64,000 nucleotides of DNA from Parageobacillus thermantarcticus (GCF_900111865.1 NZ_FOJS01000001.1:124001-188000); one strand, 5' to 3'; counted from the stretch's first letter, positions 28,890 to 41,106 are shown. The notes: generated by a model from the sequence alone, not told the origin. Translations and numbers: made by a program.

Positions 28890-29333
28890 TTAATAAGCCC
28901 CTGAACCAACGATTTCGACTTTTTCGACAAATTCAAGCCGCCGCAACTTTGCGAGCAACTCCTCGATATCTTCTTTCATCTCGTTCGTGCTGATCGATAG
29001 TGTGACATTCGCGCGGCCCTGAAGCGGAATCGTTTGGTGAATCGTCAGCACGTTGCATCCGGCTGCAGCGACGACGCTAAGCAATTGGGAAAGCGTGCCG
29101 GAGCGGTCTTCTAAATGAAAAAATAACGTAACGATACTTTCTTTCACTACCGCTTGAAACGGAAACACCGCATCGCGATACTTATAAAACACGCTCCGGC
29201 TGACATCGACCAGCTGCACCGCTTCCGCGACAGAGTCGACCTTTTTTCGCTCCAACAATTCTTTTGCTAAAAGCACCTTACGCATTGCTTCTGGCAATAC
29301 GTCTTCGCGAACTAAGTAAAATTTTTTATCCAA
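28890..29333 (-). CDS. pheB: ACT domain protein PheB
   Basis: A 147-residue protein of the PheB family: an N-terminal helical segment ([27 protein letters not shown]) and a C-terminal ACT domain ([21 protein letters not shown]). The TTG at 29333, four bases after GGGGAGG, gives the B. subtilis PheB length exactly. Once proposed as a chorismate mutase, it more probably senses an aromatic amino acid; its role in the pheA operon is not settled. It begins 25 bases after obg. Confidence 0.9.
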   Translation of the reverse strand: MDKKFYLVREDVLPEAMRKVLLAKELLERKKVDSVAEAVQLVDVSRSVFYKYRDAVFPFQAVVKESIVTLFFHLEDRSGTLSQLLSVVAAAGCNVLTIHQTIPLQGRANVTLSISTNEMKEDIEELLAKLRRLEFVEKVEIVGSGAY

Positions 29334-29358
29334 CGAGCCTCCCCTGCCCCCTCCAACG

Positions 29359-30714
<1,356 letters not shown>

Positions 30715-30721
30715 TCACATG

Positions 30722-30766
30722 AAAAACAAAACGGCGCTGCTAAACAAGAATCTATCCGGCACCGTT
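30722..30766 (-). terminator. Terminator between spo0B and obg
   Basis: On the - strand AACGGTGC and GCGCCGTT form an 8-bp stem (one G-T pair) around a 21-base loop, followed by TTGTTTTTC. The loop is long, so efficiency is uncertain. In B. subtilis spo0B and obg are co-transcribed, so a terminator here would be a difference. Confidence 0.6.
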
Positions 30767-30828
30767 TCTATTCGATGACAACGCGCGCCAACCAATACAC
30801 GAATAATCCGTCACCTGTCTTTATGCTG

Positions 30829-31368
30829 TTAAAATAAAATTTTTATAAGCACAGTCAATTCATGATTATGTATATGAAAAGATTCAAGATGGATTGCCGC
30901 TTGCTGTTGATGCTCTCGAAGCCATTGAACGATGTTGTTTTTATCTTTTATCGTTCCGCTATAATCAAAAAACAACTTTACTTCCTCTTTTAATACTTCA
31001 ATGGAAATGCTCATATGGTTTTCATCATGCGCATCCGCTTGGTTTTCCATTAAGGTTAAAAACTTGCTGCTCCATGCCGTTAAATCCGCATCATAAGAGG
31101 ATAAATCACATTCATCCCCAAGCACCTCATATTCTAACGAAATCAGCCGTGTTTTCCAATTATAAGTCATCATCCATTCTGCAAATTGCACCGCTTTTAA
31201 ATTGGTGAGCTTCGTTTCCTGTTGCATATCGCGAATAATTTCGTCGATAATTTCGTAAACTCTTTCTATTTTATTTAACGCCAAATTCCCTTTAATGAGC
31301 TGAATTTTATTCAGCCAGTCATGGCGAGAATGACGCAATACATCGACGATCCTCCATTGCTTTTCCAT
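30829..31368 (-). CDS. spo0B: Sporulation initiation phosphotransferase Spo0B
   Basis: Phosphorelay protein carrying phosphate from Spo0F to Spo0A to start sporulation. The 179 residues begin with a four-helix-bundle hairpin containing LRHSRHDWLNKIQLIKGNLAL; by family alignment His16 (in RHDW) is the phosphorylated residue. The C-terminal part is a degenerate histidine-kinase-like domain without ATP-binding motifs, as known for Spo0B. Located upstream of obg as in B. subtilis. Confidence 0.93.
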   Translation of the reverse strand: MEKQWRIVDVLRHSRHDWLNKIQLIKGNLALNKIERVYEIIDEIIRDMQQETKLTNLKAVQFAEWMMTYNWKTRLISLEYEVLGDECDLSSYDADLTAWSSKFLTLMENQADAHDENHMSISIEVLKEEVKLFFDYSGTIKDKNNIVQWLREHQQQAAIHLESFHIHNHELTVLIKILF

Positions 31369-31472
31369 CTACAGCGCTCCCATTCATAAATTACACCGCT
31401 TATGCTCTATCATCTTTACTATAGCATTTTTTTACAAGAAACGGGAATGATTTTTCGCGCTTTTCCGGAATG

Positions 31473-31511
31473 CAAAAAGAAAACTCTAACCGAGCATGGT
31501 TAGAGTTTTCT
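31473..31511 (-). terminator. Rho-independent terminator after rpmA
   Basis: On the - strand AAAACTCTAACC and GGTTAGAGTTTT flank ATGCTC and are followed by CTTTTTG. It closes the rplU-prp-rpmA operon. Confidence 0.88.
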
Positions 31512-31520
31512 CAAAGCGGT

Positions 31521-31826
<306 letters not shown>

Positions 31827-32159
31827 TTACCGTTGAATCACGCGAATATACTCTCCATAATCGCGTTCAATCGTTTGTAAAGAAACGAGCATCGCTTCAA
31901 GGAGGAGCTGGACTTTCTCTGCCGTCGCTTCGTCGTCAATGCGAGGAAGCACGCAGCGAAGATAGCCGCCGTTTTCTCCTTGCGTAATATGCGGTTGAAC
32001 GTTCGTTAGCGCGATGATCGAATTGACGATGCCAAACGAAACCGCCGATGCTCCAGCACAAACGATATCTTGCCCATGTTCTGCAAAATTCGCGTGCCCT
32101 TTTATCGTAAACGCGCGAATTTTCCCTTCCTTTGTGCGCTCAATTTCTACATTAATCAT
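31827..32159 (-). CDS. prp: Ribosomal-processing cysteine protease Prp
   Basis: Cysteine protease that removes the N-terminal extension of L27. The 110-residue product has the catalytic pair at the known positions, His22 (IKGHANFAEHG) and Cys34 (DIVCAGASAVS). It lies between rplU and rpmA with gaps of 11 and 15 bases, the standard Firmicute arrangement (ysxB in B. subtilis). Confidence 0.95.
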   Translation of the reverse strand: MINVEIERTKEGKIRAFTIKGHANFAEHGQDIVCAGASAVSFGIVNSIIALTNVQPHITQGENGGYLRCVLPRIDDEATAEKVQLLLEAMLVSLQTIERDYGEYIRVIQR

Positions 32160-32170
32160 CGCGAATGCCT

Positions 32171-32479
32171 TTATGCATTAATTTTTTCAATCACGACTTT
32201 TGTGTAAGGTTGACGGTGACCTTGTTTGCGACGGTAGTTCTTTTTCGGCTTATATTTGAAAACGATAATTTTCTTTTGACGGCCGTGTTTTTGCACTTTC
32301 GCCGTTACCGTTGCCCCTTCAACTGTAGGGTTGCCGATTTTTACTGTTTCGCCGCCTACAAACAACACTTTGTCAAACGTTACCGTCTCCCCTTCAGCGG
32401 CATCAATTTTTTCGATATAAATTTCTTGTCCTTCTTCCACTTTAATTTGTTTGCCGCCAGTTTCGATAATCGCGTACAT
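32171..32479 (-). CDS. rplU: Ribosomal protein L21 (bL21)
   Basis: Large-subunit ribosomal protein that binds 23S rRNA. The 102 residues begin [17 protein letters not shown] and end with the conserved [17 protein letters not shown] region. ATG 32479 follows GGGGAGG; an in-frame upstream start at 32533 would run into the leader RNA. First gene of the rplU-prp-rpmA operon. Confidence 0.98.
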   Translation of the reverse strand: MYAIIETGGKQIKVEEGQEIYIEKIDAAEGETVTFDKVLFVGGETVKIGNPTVEGATVTAKVQKHGRQKKIIVFKYKPKKNYRRKQGHRQPYTKVVIEKINA

Positions 32480-32484
32480 GTATC

Positions 32485-32640
32485 GCACCTCCCCATATAG
32501 ACTCAGACTCGCCAGCGACAAGGCGGTTCGCATCGCGAACGCTTGGAAAACCCGCGCTGAGCGGTTGTAGTACGGGTGCTGTGAATATGCGCTGCACCGC
32601 TTTTTGCCCGCTTATGCAAGCGGTACAAAAATTCTACAAC
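32485..32640 (-). ncRNA. L21 leader (autoregulatory 5' UTR)
   Basis: About 155 GC-rich structured bases separate the promoter from rplU. They contain inverted segments such as CCGCTTGCATAAGCGG at the 5' end and CGTTCGCGATGCGAACG near the middle. Position and form match the L21 leader found upstream of rplU in Bacillales, thought to let L21 control its own operon. I assign it by context and structure, not by alignment. Confidence 0.72.
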
Positions 32641-32647
32641 GTAAAAA

Positions 32648-32677
32648 ATAGTATCATATCTAAAAGAAAAATGTCAA
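32648..32677 (-). promoter_or_regulatory. Sigma-A promoter of rplU-prp-rpmA
   Basis: TTGACA (32672-32677) and TACTAT (32648-32653) on the - strand lie 18 bases apart with an AT-rich upstream region, just before the L21 leader. Confidence 0.75.
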
Positions 32678-32687
32678 TATATTTCTC

Positions 32688-33551
32688 TTACACATAAATA
32701 AGATCGCTTAATGGAACATCTGTTTGTTTCTCCACAAAAAAAGCATGCAAAATTTCATTTTCGTCTAATGTCACGCGCTCGCGGTTATCTCTCATGATAA
32801 TGATCGAATGTTTTTGTCCGCGGTAAAATTTTTGCAACACGCGAGAAATTCGCTCCTCTTCGAAAACAGCAATCGTTCGCAATTTTGTATAATCGCTCCG
32901 TTTTCCGTAATAGCGTTCCAATAAAAAGCGCATGACAACATAATGGCGATGTTTCCACTCTTTCCATAACGATGCGATAAGAAACATAACGATGATCCAT
33001 AAATCAAGTTGTTTTGGTTGTATGAACAAAACGGCAATGGCAAAAAAAGCAAGTGTAACTATGGACAATACAATTGTTTTTTGATGTGCCTCGCTAAATG
33101 GAAAATAATAAGTAAAAAAAAGAAACAGCAACTTTCCGCCATCTAACGGCCAAATAGGCAATAAATTGATCATGAGAATCGCGGTATTGTAATGGATAAA
33201 TAAATTCCAGCCTTCGTTCGTCATTACCCCCATCCGCCATAAAAAAAACGCAATCGCCATCAACCAAAGGTGTTGCGCTGGCCCAGCAAGCGTTACAATA
33301 AGCTCTTCGCGAAACGGACGGTTCCCGTGTTCCTCGACTTCCGCCACTCCCCCAAACGGCAAAAGCAAAATTCGCTTCACGCGCCATGAGAAAAAAGCGG
33401 CGGCAACAGCATGCCCAAGCTCATGAATCAACACAATAAAAAATAAAAGAAACAGTTGCTTAAAGTGAGCGGTCATCACCGCAATGCCGCTAAACAGCCA
33501 TAACAGCGGATGGATGTGAATGTTGCCGAACAATCGAACATATTTATTCAA
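32688..33551 (-). CDS. spoIVFB: Pro-sigma-K processing metalloprotease SpoIVFB
   Basis: Site-2-type intramembrane zinc protease that activates sigma-K in the mother cell by cutting pro-sigma-K. The 287 residues carry the zinc motif HELGH at 43-47 and the third ligand Asp137 in NLLPIWPLDGGK, exactly the positions known in B. subtilis. Six membrane segments are followed by a C-terminal CBS-like domain. The start overlaps the end of spoIVFA by eight bases, indicating coupled synthesis of protease and regulator. Confidence 0.95.
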   Translation of the reverse strand: MNKYVRLFGNIHIHPLLWLFSGIAVMTAHFKQLFLLFFIVLIHELGHAVAAAFFSWRVKRILLLPFGGVAEVEEHGNRPFREELIVTLAGPAQHLWLMAIAFFLWRMGVMTNEGWNLFIHYNTAILMINLLPIWPLDGGKLLFLFFTYYFPFSEAHQKTIVLSIVTLAFFAIAVLFIQPKQLDLWIIVMFLIASLWKEWKHRHYVVMRFLLERYYGKRSDYTKLRTIAVFEEERISRVLQKFYRGQKHSIIIMRDNRERVTLDENEILHAFFVEKQTDVPLSDLIYV

Positions 33552-34311
33552 AGGAAATCACCTGAATCGGATCAATAAAATGATCTCCTTGTTTAATGGC
33601 AAAATAAAATACTGACTTTGTTTGATCATGGCTGCTCGTCATCGCTGTTCCGACTTCCTTGCCCGTTTCTACAAAATCGTACAGTTTTACGGCAATCGTA
33701 CCTAAGTTTCCATACCACGACTCGCTCCCATCTGCATGCTGGATGATTACCGTTTTCCCAAGTTTTTCTTTTGTGCCAGCAAATACCACGATTCCTTCAT
33801 TCACTGCTTCCACTTTCGCATTGCTAGCTGTTTCGACCATAACGCCTTGCCCGTTTTTCTGAAAATTTTCGAGAACGCGGCCTGATGCCGGCAAAGCATA
33901 TTGCTTCGGCGTTGTTTTCGTTTGATTTTCCGTTTCTGTAGAAATGAACGCAAGCGGCTCGCCAAACTGCTTTTCATACCATTTTGAGACAGCGGCAAAT
34001 TGAAATTCTTTCTCCATCGCATCTTTGACAAACTGCCGAGCTGGTTCTAACGAGCCAGATGGATTTTTAAACAAAATCGCTGTTGCTAAAACAAGACAGG
34101 CCGAGAAAAGCATTTTCAAAATGAACGTTTCTTTGCGAAATAATGGATGCTTCTCTTCAAACGTATAGCGGTCATACGTCACTACCGGCTGGCCGTACCG
34201 CTGTTCATCGGTGATCGCCCACAATTCTTGTTGCATCTCTCCATAACGGTGCCGCCTTTCTTTTCTCCGCTTTTCCACGCGCTTGCGGATGTCGCGGGCA
34301 CGTCGCTTCAT
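33544..34311 (-). CDS. spoIVFA: Stage IV sporulation protein FA
   Basis: Membrane regulator that holds SpoIVFB inactive together with BofA until SpoIVB cleaves it. The 255 residues have a very basic N-terminal cytoplasmic part (MKRRARDIRKRVEKRRKERR), one membrane segment (LKMLFSACLVLATAILF, about 83-99) and an extracellular M23-like domain (YALPASGRVLENFQKNGQGV; ESWYGNLGTIAVKLYDFVETG) without the zinc ligands. GGTGAGGAA precedes the ATG. The 230 bases upstream, before the minD terminator, should hold a sigma-E promoter; I could not identify it with confidence. Confidence 0.92.
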   Translation of the reverse strand: MKRRARDIRKRVEKRRKERRHRYGEMQQELWAITDEQRYGQPVVTYDRYTFEEKHPLFRKETFILKMLFSACLVLATAILFKNPSGSLEPARQFVKDAMEKEFQFAAVSKWYEKQFGEPLAFISTETENQTKTTPKQYALPASGRVLENFQKNGQGVMVETASNAKVEAVNEGIVVFAGTKEKLGKTVIIQHADGSESWYGNLGTIAVKLYDFVETGKEVGTAMTSSHDQTKSVFYFAIKQGDHFIDPIQVISFE

Positions 34312-34506
34312 TATTCCTCACCATCCCTCCCGGCATCGTTTGTACTAGTTTATTAGACAACCTTGAGAGATATGATAAATAAAAAAATAGCCAAGTCCTA
34401 ATGTTTGTGTAAAATCCGACTCCCAAGTCCAGCGAACTTATGTCTCCGAAAATAGAACCGCTTTGTATCCGCTTCTTTTTACACAAATTCATGGACTTTA
34501 TCGATA

Positions 34507-34546
34507 AATAAAAAATTCCCTGCCATCTTCATTAGCAGGGATTAAC
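34507..34546 (-). terminator. Rho-independent terminator after minD
   Basis: On the - strand AATCCCTGC and GCAGGGAATT flank TAATGAAGATG and are followed by TTTTTATTT. The minD stop codon lies in the ascending arm. Confidence 0.85.
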
Positions 34547-35345
34547 GGACACCAAATAATTTTTTTATTTTCGAGAAAATTCCCTTTTGCTCATCTTCGA
34601 GCGGCTGCAACGGAACGGACTCTCCGAGAATTCTCCGCGCAATATTGCGGTACGCGATCGACGCCTTGCTGTTTGGGTCAAGCACGATTGGTTCGCCTTT
34701 ATTGGAAGATTTGATCACGTTTTCGTCATCGGCGATGACCCCTAACAAATCAATCGACAAGTGCATAACGATTTCGTCGACATCAAGCATGTCACCATTT
34801 TTCACCATATGGCTGCGGATGCGGTTAATGATAAGCCGCGGCGGCTTGATATGTTCCTCGTTTTCTAGTAAACCAATAATTCGATCGGCATCGCGCACTG
34901 CCGATACTTCCGGCGTTGTGACAACAATCGCCTCATCCGCCCCCGCCACGGCGTTTCGATAACCTTGCTCAATGCCTGCCGGGCAGTCGATTAACACATA
35001 ATCATAATCTTGTTTTAACTCATCGATCAGCTGTTTCATCTGTTCCGGACTGACCGCCGATTTATCGCTTGTTTGCGCGGCAGGCAGCAAATAAAGATGA
35101 TCGTCAAACCGTTTATCTTTTACGAGCGCTTTTTGCACGGTACAGCGCCCTTCCACGACGTCAACGAGGTCATAAATAATGCGGTTTTCCAACCCCATCA
35201 CCACATCGAGGTTGCGCAAGCCGATATCTGTATCAACAAGGCAAATCCGCTTTCCAAGGATCGCGAGCGCTGTTCCGACATTTGCCGTTGTTGTCGTCTT
35301 TCCGACGCCGCCTTTCCCTGATGTAATGACGATCGCTTCTCCCAC
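34542..35345 (-). CDS. minD: Septum site-determining ATPase MinD
   Basis: Membrane-binding ATPase that recruits MinC to keep division away from the poles. The 267 residues show the deviant Walker A GKGGVGKTTT (about 10-19), CLVDTDIGLRNLD and DYVLIDCPAGIEQG, and a C-terminal amphipathic helix (IFSKIKKLFGVR) for membrane attachment. A GTG start gives the family N-terminus. It follows minC by two bases. Confidence 0.97.
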   Translation of the reverse strand: MGEAIVITSGKGGVGKTTTTANVGTALAILGKRICLVDTDIGLRNLDVVMGLENRIIYDLVDVVEGRCTVQKALVKDKRFDDHLYLLPAAQTSDKSAVSPEQMKQLIDELKQDYDYVLIDCPAGIEQGYRNAVAGADEAIVVTTPEVSAVRDADRIIGLLENEEHIKPPRLIINRIRSHMVKNGDMLDVDEIVMHLSIDLLGVIADDENVIKSSNKGEPIVLDPNSKASIAYRNIARRILGESVPLQPLEDEQKGIFSKIKKLFGVR

Positions 35346-35347
35346 CG

Positions 35348-36031
35348 TTACACTCCCCTTTCTAACCGCGTCAAATTCGGTCGCAACTGCGCAAGCAGCT
35401 GCAAACGATCGACAACAATTTGATTATGTTCATCGATATACGCGCATTCCATTTCATTCCGCTCATCCGTTTTGTAATCGGGAGCTCGGTTCATCACATC
35501 GCCAATTCGCAGCTGTGTCGGTTTCATAATCGATGCGGCAATGACCGCTTCTTTATTTCCGTAATACCCCGCGTGGGCAATTCCGCGCAACGCTCCGAGA
35601 ATAAAAATATTTCCGCCGGCGATAACGATCCCCCCCGGATTGACATCGCCGATTAATAAAAGATCTCCTTGTACATGCAGCACCTGACCCGAACGAACGA
35701 TTTTGGAAACCGACACAATTTCCGTTTTCCTCTTCCACTCGAGCGCTTCTTCCTTTGTCATTACATTGCTTTCAATCGATTCGACGACCAAATTTTTTTT
35801 GCGGCGAATTAATGTGCGCAACTCTTCTTCTTGTTTCGGAGTCAAATAGCGATTACCAACTTTGAGATGAACGGAAACGAGCGGACCGTCCGATTCCGCT
35901 TTTTCACTTGCTGTTAATTTTTCTTCAAGCTCTTCCAACAGATCGTCATAGGAACACGTGTCATCGAGATGCAACGTCAGCCCATCTTTCGTTCCTTTCA
36001 TCGTTACATACGGTTGTTTTTGTTTCGCCAC
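35348..36031 (-). CDS. minC: Septum site-determining protein MinC
   Basis: FtsZ assembly inhibitor. The product is 227 residues from a GTG at 36031 with GAGGTG six bases upstream; starting at 36070 would add 13 residues absent from B. subtilis MinC. The N-terminal FtsZ-inhibiting domain ([16 protein letters not shown]) and the C-terminal beta-helix dimerisation/MinD-binding domain ([28 protein letters not shown]) are clear. It follows mreD in the mreBCD-minCD cluster. Confidence 0.95.
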   Translation of the reverse strand: MAKQKQPYVTMKGTKDGLTLHLDDTCSYDDLLEELEEKLTASEKAESDGPLVSVHLKVGNRYLTPKQEEELRTLIRRKKNLVVESIESNVMTKEEALEWKRKTEIVSVSKIVRSGQVLHVQGDLLLIGDVNPGGIVIAGGNIFILGALRGIAHAGYYGNKEAVIAASIMKPTQLRIGDVMNRAPDYKTDERNEMECAYIDEHNQIVVDRLQLLAQLRPNLTRLERGV

Positions 36032-36077
36032 AACGTTCACCTCAACGAATAATTCTACAAAAACGTCCATTTTCCTT

Positions 36078-36596
36078 TTAATCTTCCTGTTCCAACCGCT
36101 TGATTTTTACCAATTGCTGCTTCAACGGATATGAAAGCAAAACAAGAAACACCACATTCAGCAACAGCGTCGGCGATAATCTTTGCAGACAAAACATTTG
36201 AAAAGGCATATTGGTTCTTCCTATGAGCAGTTGAATTCCATATACATATAATTCGAGAATGGCGATCGAAAAGAGACTAAGAAAACAAGCAATTAGCCAA
36301 TGTGGATGAAGCACTTTCATCGCTTTCGCCACGATGTAAGCGATTAAAGGAAACGCAAACGCATAAACACCAAGCAATTCCGTGTAGACGCAATCATAAA
36401 GCACGCCAAAAATCAGTCCGTAAACCATTGCGCGCGTTTGCCCTATGTAAATCGCGGTAAAAACGAGAAAAACGAGAAAAAAACGCGGTGCAAAAAAATA
36501 ATGCATATACAGTTCGTTCTTTGGCCATAAATCGACAAAAATGCTTTCACTAACAAAACATACAACGGCAAGGAAAGGAAGCGCCCACTTTTTCAC
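36078..36596 (-). CDS. mreD: Rod shape-determining protein MreD
   Basis: Integral membrane component of the elongasome. The 172 residues form about five membrane segments with the family [25 protein letters not shown] region. The GTG start overlaps the mreC stop codon (GTGA), and GGGAGG lies eight bases upstream. Confidence 0.93.
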   Translation of the reverse strand: MKKWALPFLAVVCFVSESIFVDLWPKNELYMHYFFAPRFFLVFLVFTAIYIGQTRAMVYGLIFGVLYDCVYTELLGVYAFAFPLIAYIVAKAMKVLHPHWLIACFLSLFSIAILELYVYGIQLLIGRTNMPFQMFCLQRLSPTLLLNVVFLVLLSYPLKQQLVKIKRLEQED

Positions 36597-37456
36597 TTTG
36601 CTTCCTCCCTTTCCCCAAGCGTTTCGTCAATTTTTCTTTTCACAATAATCACATCATCAATGTCGTAAAAATTAGCCGCTGGTTTCACGTAAACCATTTT
36701 TGTCAACCCGTATTGATCTGGCACGACCTCCATCACTTCACCGATAAGCAGCCCTTTTGGAAAAACGCCGCCAAGACCAGATGTTAACACTTTTTGCTTT
36801 TTCTCGATTTTCGCATCAAAAGGGATTCGTTTTAGCAACAACGCTCTTCGTTTTTCATCATATCCTTCGATCAATCCAAAAACATTTTCGTTTCCTTGCA
36901 CATAGGCGGAAATCCGATTTTTTTGATCGAGCGCGCTCAACAATTGAACGGTGGAAGTAAATTGGGAGGCGTGCTGCACTTTTCCGACTAATCCTTCTGG
37001 TGTAATCACGGCCATATCTTTCTTGACGCCGTGCTGCTCGCCTTTATTGACGATGATCGTTTCCTGCCAGCGGTCTGGGTTTCTTCCAATAACAGTGGCC
37101 TGGATTGGAATAAAATCGCGCAAGCTTTCTTTTTTATTTAAAAGAGCGCGAAGCCGTTCATTTTCCTTTTTTAATGTCTGCACTTGCGTTTCCAACGTCA
37201 CGTATTCCTCTAGACGTGCTTTTAATAGCTTGTTTTCTTTATATGTATTTCTTATATCATTTACATTCTCAAAGAAGCCCGCAACGAACTGTGCGGGCTT
37301 ATGAAAAATGAGTTGGACAAAACCGGTTGTATCTTTTACAAACTGCTCTGGCCATGTAAGTTCGCGATCTTTTAAGGAAAAACCAATCAATGCCACGAGG
37401 ATAATAATGCTAACAAGCAACAAAATGAGCCGTTTGTTTAAAAAGAACTGTGGCAT
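36593..37456 (-). CDS. mreC: Rod shape-determining protein MreC
   Basis: Bitopic protein linking MreB filaments to extracytoplasmic wall synthesis. The 287 residues have one N-terminal membrane segment (LILLLVSIIILVALIGFSL), a coiled coil (NKLLKARLEEYVTLETQVQTLKKENERLRALLNKKE, about 75-112) and the beta-domain core (ATVIGRNPDRWQETIIVNKG; GLVGKV). It follows mreB by 21 bases. Confidence 0.96.
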   Translation of the reverse strand: MPQFFLNKRLILLLVSIIILVALIGFSLKDRELTWPEQFVKDTTGFVQLIFHKPAQFVAGFFENVNDIRNTYKENKLLKARLEEYVTLETQVQTLKKENERLRALLNKKESLRDFIPIQATVIGRNPDRWQETIIVNKGEQHGVKKDMAVITPEGLVGKVQHASQFTSTVQLLSALDQKNRISAYVQGNENVFGLIEGYDEKRRALLLKRIPFDAKIEKKQKVLTSGLGGVFPKGLLIGEVMEVVPDQYGLTKMVYVKPAANFYDIDDVIIVKRKIDETLGEREEAK

Positions 37457-37477
37457 GATGTTGACACCCTCTTACTG

Positions 37478-38503
<1,026 letters not shown>

Positions 38504-38663
38504 CTATATCTTCCTTTCTGAAACGAAATGCTTTTTTATAAAAATCCGCTAAATTTGTCGATTTTACATATATTTTTGTTTCAGCACTTTGTACGACACC
38601 GCCCAAAACATGATAAAAACTCATAATTGTTATTATAACTGATTCGACAAAAAATGAGAACTA

Positions 38664-39344
38664 CTACACGTACCCTTTTTCTTTTAAACTGACAAATTTC
38701 TGATCGCCAATGATGAGATGGTCGAGCAATTCGATGCCAATAATGCGGCCGCATTCGGCCAGACGTTTCGTCACATCAATATCTTCTCGACTTGGAGTGG
38801 GGTCGCCGGAGGGATGATTATGCACGCAAATAATCGAGGCGGCCGAGCGCTTAATCGCTTCTTTGAACACTTCGCGCGGATGAACGATGGAGGCGTTTAA
38901 ACTGCCGATAAATATCGTTTTTCGATGAATCACTTGATTTTTTGTATTCAAATAAATGGCGACAAAATGCTCTTGCGACAAAAAACGCATATCTTCCATA
39001 ACATATTTCGCGCCATCTTCAGGAGAACGGATCACATAGCGGTCATTGTAGCCGAGGCGGTGAATTCGCCGGCCGAGCTCGATCGCCGCTAAAATTTGAA
39101 TCGCCTTCGTCGTCCCGATTCCTTTTATGCTTGTTATTTCTTCAATCGAAGCATCTTTTAGAAGCCGAAGCCCTTCAAAATGCTGAAGCAGGCGATGAGC
39201 AAGCTGCAATACCGATTCTTCTTTTGTTCCTGTTCGAAGCAAAATGGCGAGCAGTTCGTGGTCAGCCAAGCTTTCCGGGCCGGCAGAAAGAAGCCGCTCA
39301 CGAGGGCGGTCATCTTTTGGCACATCGCGAATCATCAATGTCAT
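38664..39344 (-). CDS. radC: RadC family JAB-domain protein
   Basis: The 226-residue protein has an N-terminal helix-hairpin-helix-like region (SIKGIGTTKAIQILAAIELG) and a C-terminal JAB/MPN metalloprotease-like domain with the zinc motif HNHPSGDPTPSREDID. A role in DNA repair was proposed long ago but is not firmly established. Its place between maf and mreB is the B. subtilis order. Confidence 0.95.
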   Translation of the reverse strand: MTLMIRDVPKDDRPRERLLSAGPESLADHELLAILLRTGTKEESVLQLAHRLLQHFEGLRLLKDASIEEITSIKGIGTTKAIQILAAIELGRRIHRLGYNDRYVIRSPEDGAKYVMEDMRFLSQEHFVAIYLNTKNQVIHRKTIFIGSLNASIVHPREVFKEAIKRSAASIICVHNHPSGDPTPSREDIDVTKRLAECGRIIGIELLDHLIIGDQKFVSLKEKGYV

Positions 39345-39391
39345 CGTATTTTATCTTCACTCCTTTTTTTCTTTTCATCAATTAAAAAAAA

Positions 39392-39952
39392 TTACCAGCC
39401 GAGGCGCTTCAGCTCGCGCACGGTCCGCGACAACGGCAGCCCGACAACAGTGAAATAGTCTCCTTCAATGCGTTTGACAAATAAAGCGGCGCGCCCTTGA
39501 ATGCCGTATGCTCCCGCTTTGTCCATCGGCTCTTCTGTCGCAATGTAATCGGAAATTTCTTCTTCCGTTAAATCCCAAAACATTACTTTCGTTTTTTCTA
39601 CAAACAATGATTGGCCGTTTGGGGAAAGAATCGCCACTCCCGTCAGCACCTCATGCGCCTCGCCTGACAGCATGCGCAGCATCGCCGCTGCTTCTTCTTT
39701 TGTTTTTGGCTTGCCTAAAATGTTGTTTTGGTAAACGACGACAGTATCCGCCCCGATGACGTATGCATGAGGATAACAATCAGCAGCAGCTTTCGCCTTG
39801 CGATAAGCAAGCAGCTGCACGGCTTGCTCCGGGGATGCATCTTCGTGAATTTGTTCATCAATGTGGCTAGCGAGGATTTGAAAGCGGAGGTTAGCTAATT
39901 CAAGCAGCTGTTTTCGGCGCGGGGAACTCGAAGCTAAAATCAATTGTTTCAT
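39392..39952 (-). CDS. maf: Maf nucleotide pyrophosphatase
   Basis: House-cleaning nucleoside-triphosphate pyrophosphatase acting on dTTP/UTP and modified nucleotides; in B. subtilis overexpression blocks septation. The 186 residues start [17 protein letters not shown], with [10 protein letters not shown] centrally and [31 protein letters not shown] at the C-terminus. ATG 39952 is used, with GAGGGTG upstream. Located after spoIIB as in B. subtilis. Confidence 0.96.
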   Translation of the reverse strand: MKQLILASSSPRRKQLLELANLRFQILASHIDEQIHEDASPEQAVQLLAYRKAKAAADCYPHAYVIGADTVVVYQNNILGKPKTKEEAAAMLRMLSGEAHEVLTGVAILSPNGQSLFVEKTKVMFWDLTEEEISDYIATEEPMDKAGAYGIQGRAALFVKRIEGDYFTVVGLPLSRTVRELKRLGW

Positions 39953-40050
39953 CCACATCACCCTCTTGCATTCGTTTCAAAGCAGGAAGATACACATGTA
40001 TCGTACCAAATTTTGCGGTTCAGCACAATTTGGTAAAGTCGAAAAATCCG

Positions 40051-40074
40051 AAAAAAAAGAAGCTCGCTAGCTTC
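40051..40074 (-). terminator. Rho-independent terminator after spoIIB
   Basis: On the - strand GAAGCT-AGCG-AGCTTC is followed by eight T residues; the stem overlaps the end of the spoIIB coding region. Confidence 0.88.
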
Positions 40075-40993
40075 GCAATGGGAAAACGGCAATATATGAC
40101 TTCAGCGCCTCAAGCAATTCTTGCTGTGTTTTTTGCAACAGTTCCTCTTGTTGATTGGTTTTGTAAGCAATAAGCAGATTATACGCAGCTTTCATATGTG
40201 AAACGTACCGCTTTATATTATCGTCATTCGGAAGTGTTTGCGATATAAATTGTTTATAATCACTCTCTAATTTTTTCCATTCTTCTTTGTGAACATCTCC
40301 TTTTCCTAATAAAATGGCGGAAATGGCAGCCATTTCCCTGTATAGCGCTTCCCCTGCTTTTATTACTGGCTTGTGCTCCCTATCCGTGCTGGCGAACGAT
40401 AGAAATTTAATGTATGTACTATGCGTCTTCTGCTTATACCGTTCATTGATCGCCTGCAACTGTTGTTTGTCACTTCCGACGGCGATAAACAAAGCGACTG
40501 GTTTTTCGCCAACCGCCACAACAGGAATAGCGGAAGACTGGAGTTGCCGGGCATAGGCAGCCGCCGCTTCCCGATCTGTAAATACTCCCGCTTGAATCAC
40601 GCTGACTGTGAAAGAAGAAGCCGCTGCTTCATTTGCAGATTCCGCCGCTTGCCCTGTCGGGTCTTTGGACTCCGCGGGAACCGGCAGCTCCGTTTCCAGC
40701 GTTTGCCCGGAATGCTCCTTCTCCTTTGGAATGACATTTAATACAATGAATCCAAAACTTGTGCCAATGATGACCGCCATCATGATTGAAAAAATTGCTG
40801 ATTTGATCCGTGCGTTCAATGCGCCGATAATGGGCGAGCGCTTTTTCCGCTTTTTTTGCTGGAAAGAAGCGGACGGCCTTGGCTCCGCTTCTTTTTCCAA
40901 GACGTTCGTTTCGATACGTTTCAGCTTATCGGTAGTAAACGGCCGCTCTTTTCCGTTAATTTTCACCGTAATTTCCCGACTATGCTTGTCCAT
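40067..40993 (-). CDS. spoIIB: Stage II sporulation protein B (SPOR domain)
   Basis: Septal protein that helps dissolve septal peptidoglycan at the start of engulfment and localises SpoIIM. The 308 residues have a basic cytoplasmic N-terminus, one membrane segment (SAIFSIMMAVIIGTSFGFIVLNV, about 65-87) and a SPOR-like peptidoglycan-binding domain (FTVSVIQAGVFTDREAAAAYARQLQ). The position next to maf, upstream in transcription of it, matches B. subtilis, where the next gene would be comC; here the pilus operon takes that place. Confidence 0.88.
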   Translation of the reverse strand: MDKHSREITVKINGKERPFTTDKLKRIETNVLEKEAEPRPSASFQQKKRKKRSPIIGALNARIKSAIFSIMMAVIIGTSFGFIVLNVIPKEKEHSGQTLETELPVPAESKDPTGQAAESANEAAASSFTVSVIQAGVFTDREAAAAYARQLQSSAIPVVAVGEKPVALFIAVGSDKQQLQAINERYKQKTHSTYIKFLSFASTDREHKPVIKAGEALYREMAAISAILLGKGDVHKEEWKKLESDYKQFISQTLPNDDNIKRYVSHMKAAYNLLIAYKTNQQEELLQKTQQELLEALKSYIAVFPLRS

Positions 40994-41047
40994 TGTGTCA
41001 CCATCCTTATCTATCCTTCGTTTCCCGCCTATCTTATCATAAACAAA

Positions 41048-41080
41048 GAAAAAAAGAACAAGACATTTGTCGTCTTGTTC
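41048..41080 (-). terminator. Rho-independent terminator of the pilus operon
   Basis: On the - strand GAACAAGAC and GTCTTGTTC flank GACAAAT and are followed by seven T residues. It closes the long operon running from 52671 down to the second pilin gene and separates it from spoIIB. Confidence 0.9.
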
Positions 41081-41106
41081 CCGGATTATTTCGGCAAATT
41101 CGGCTA

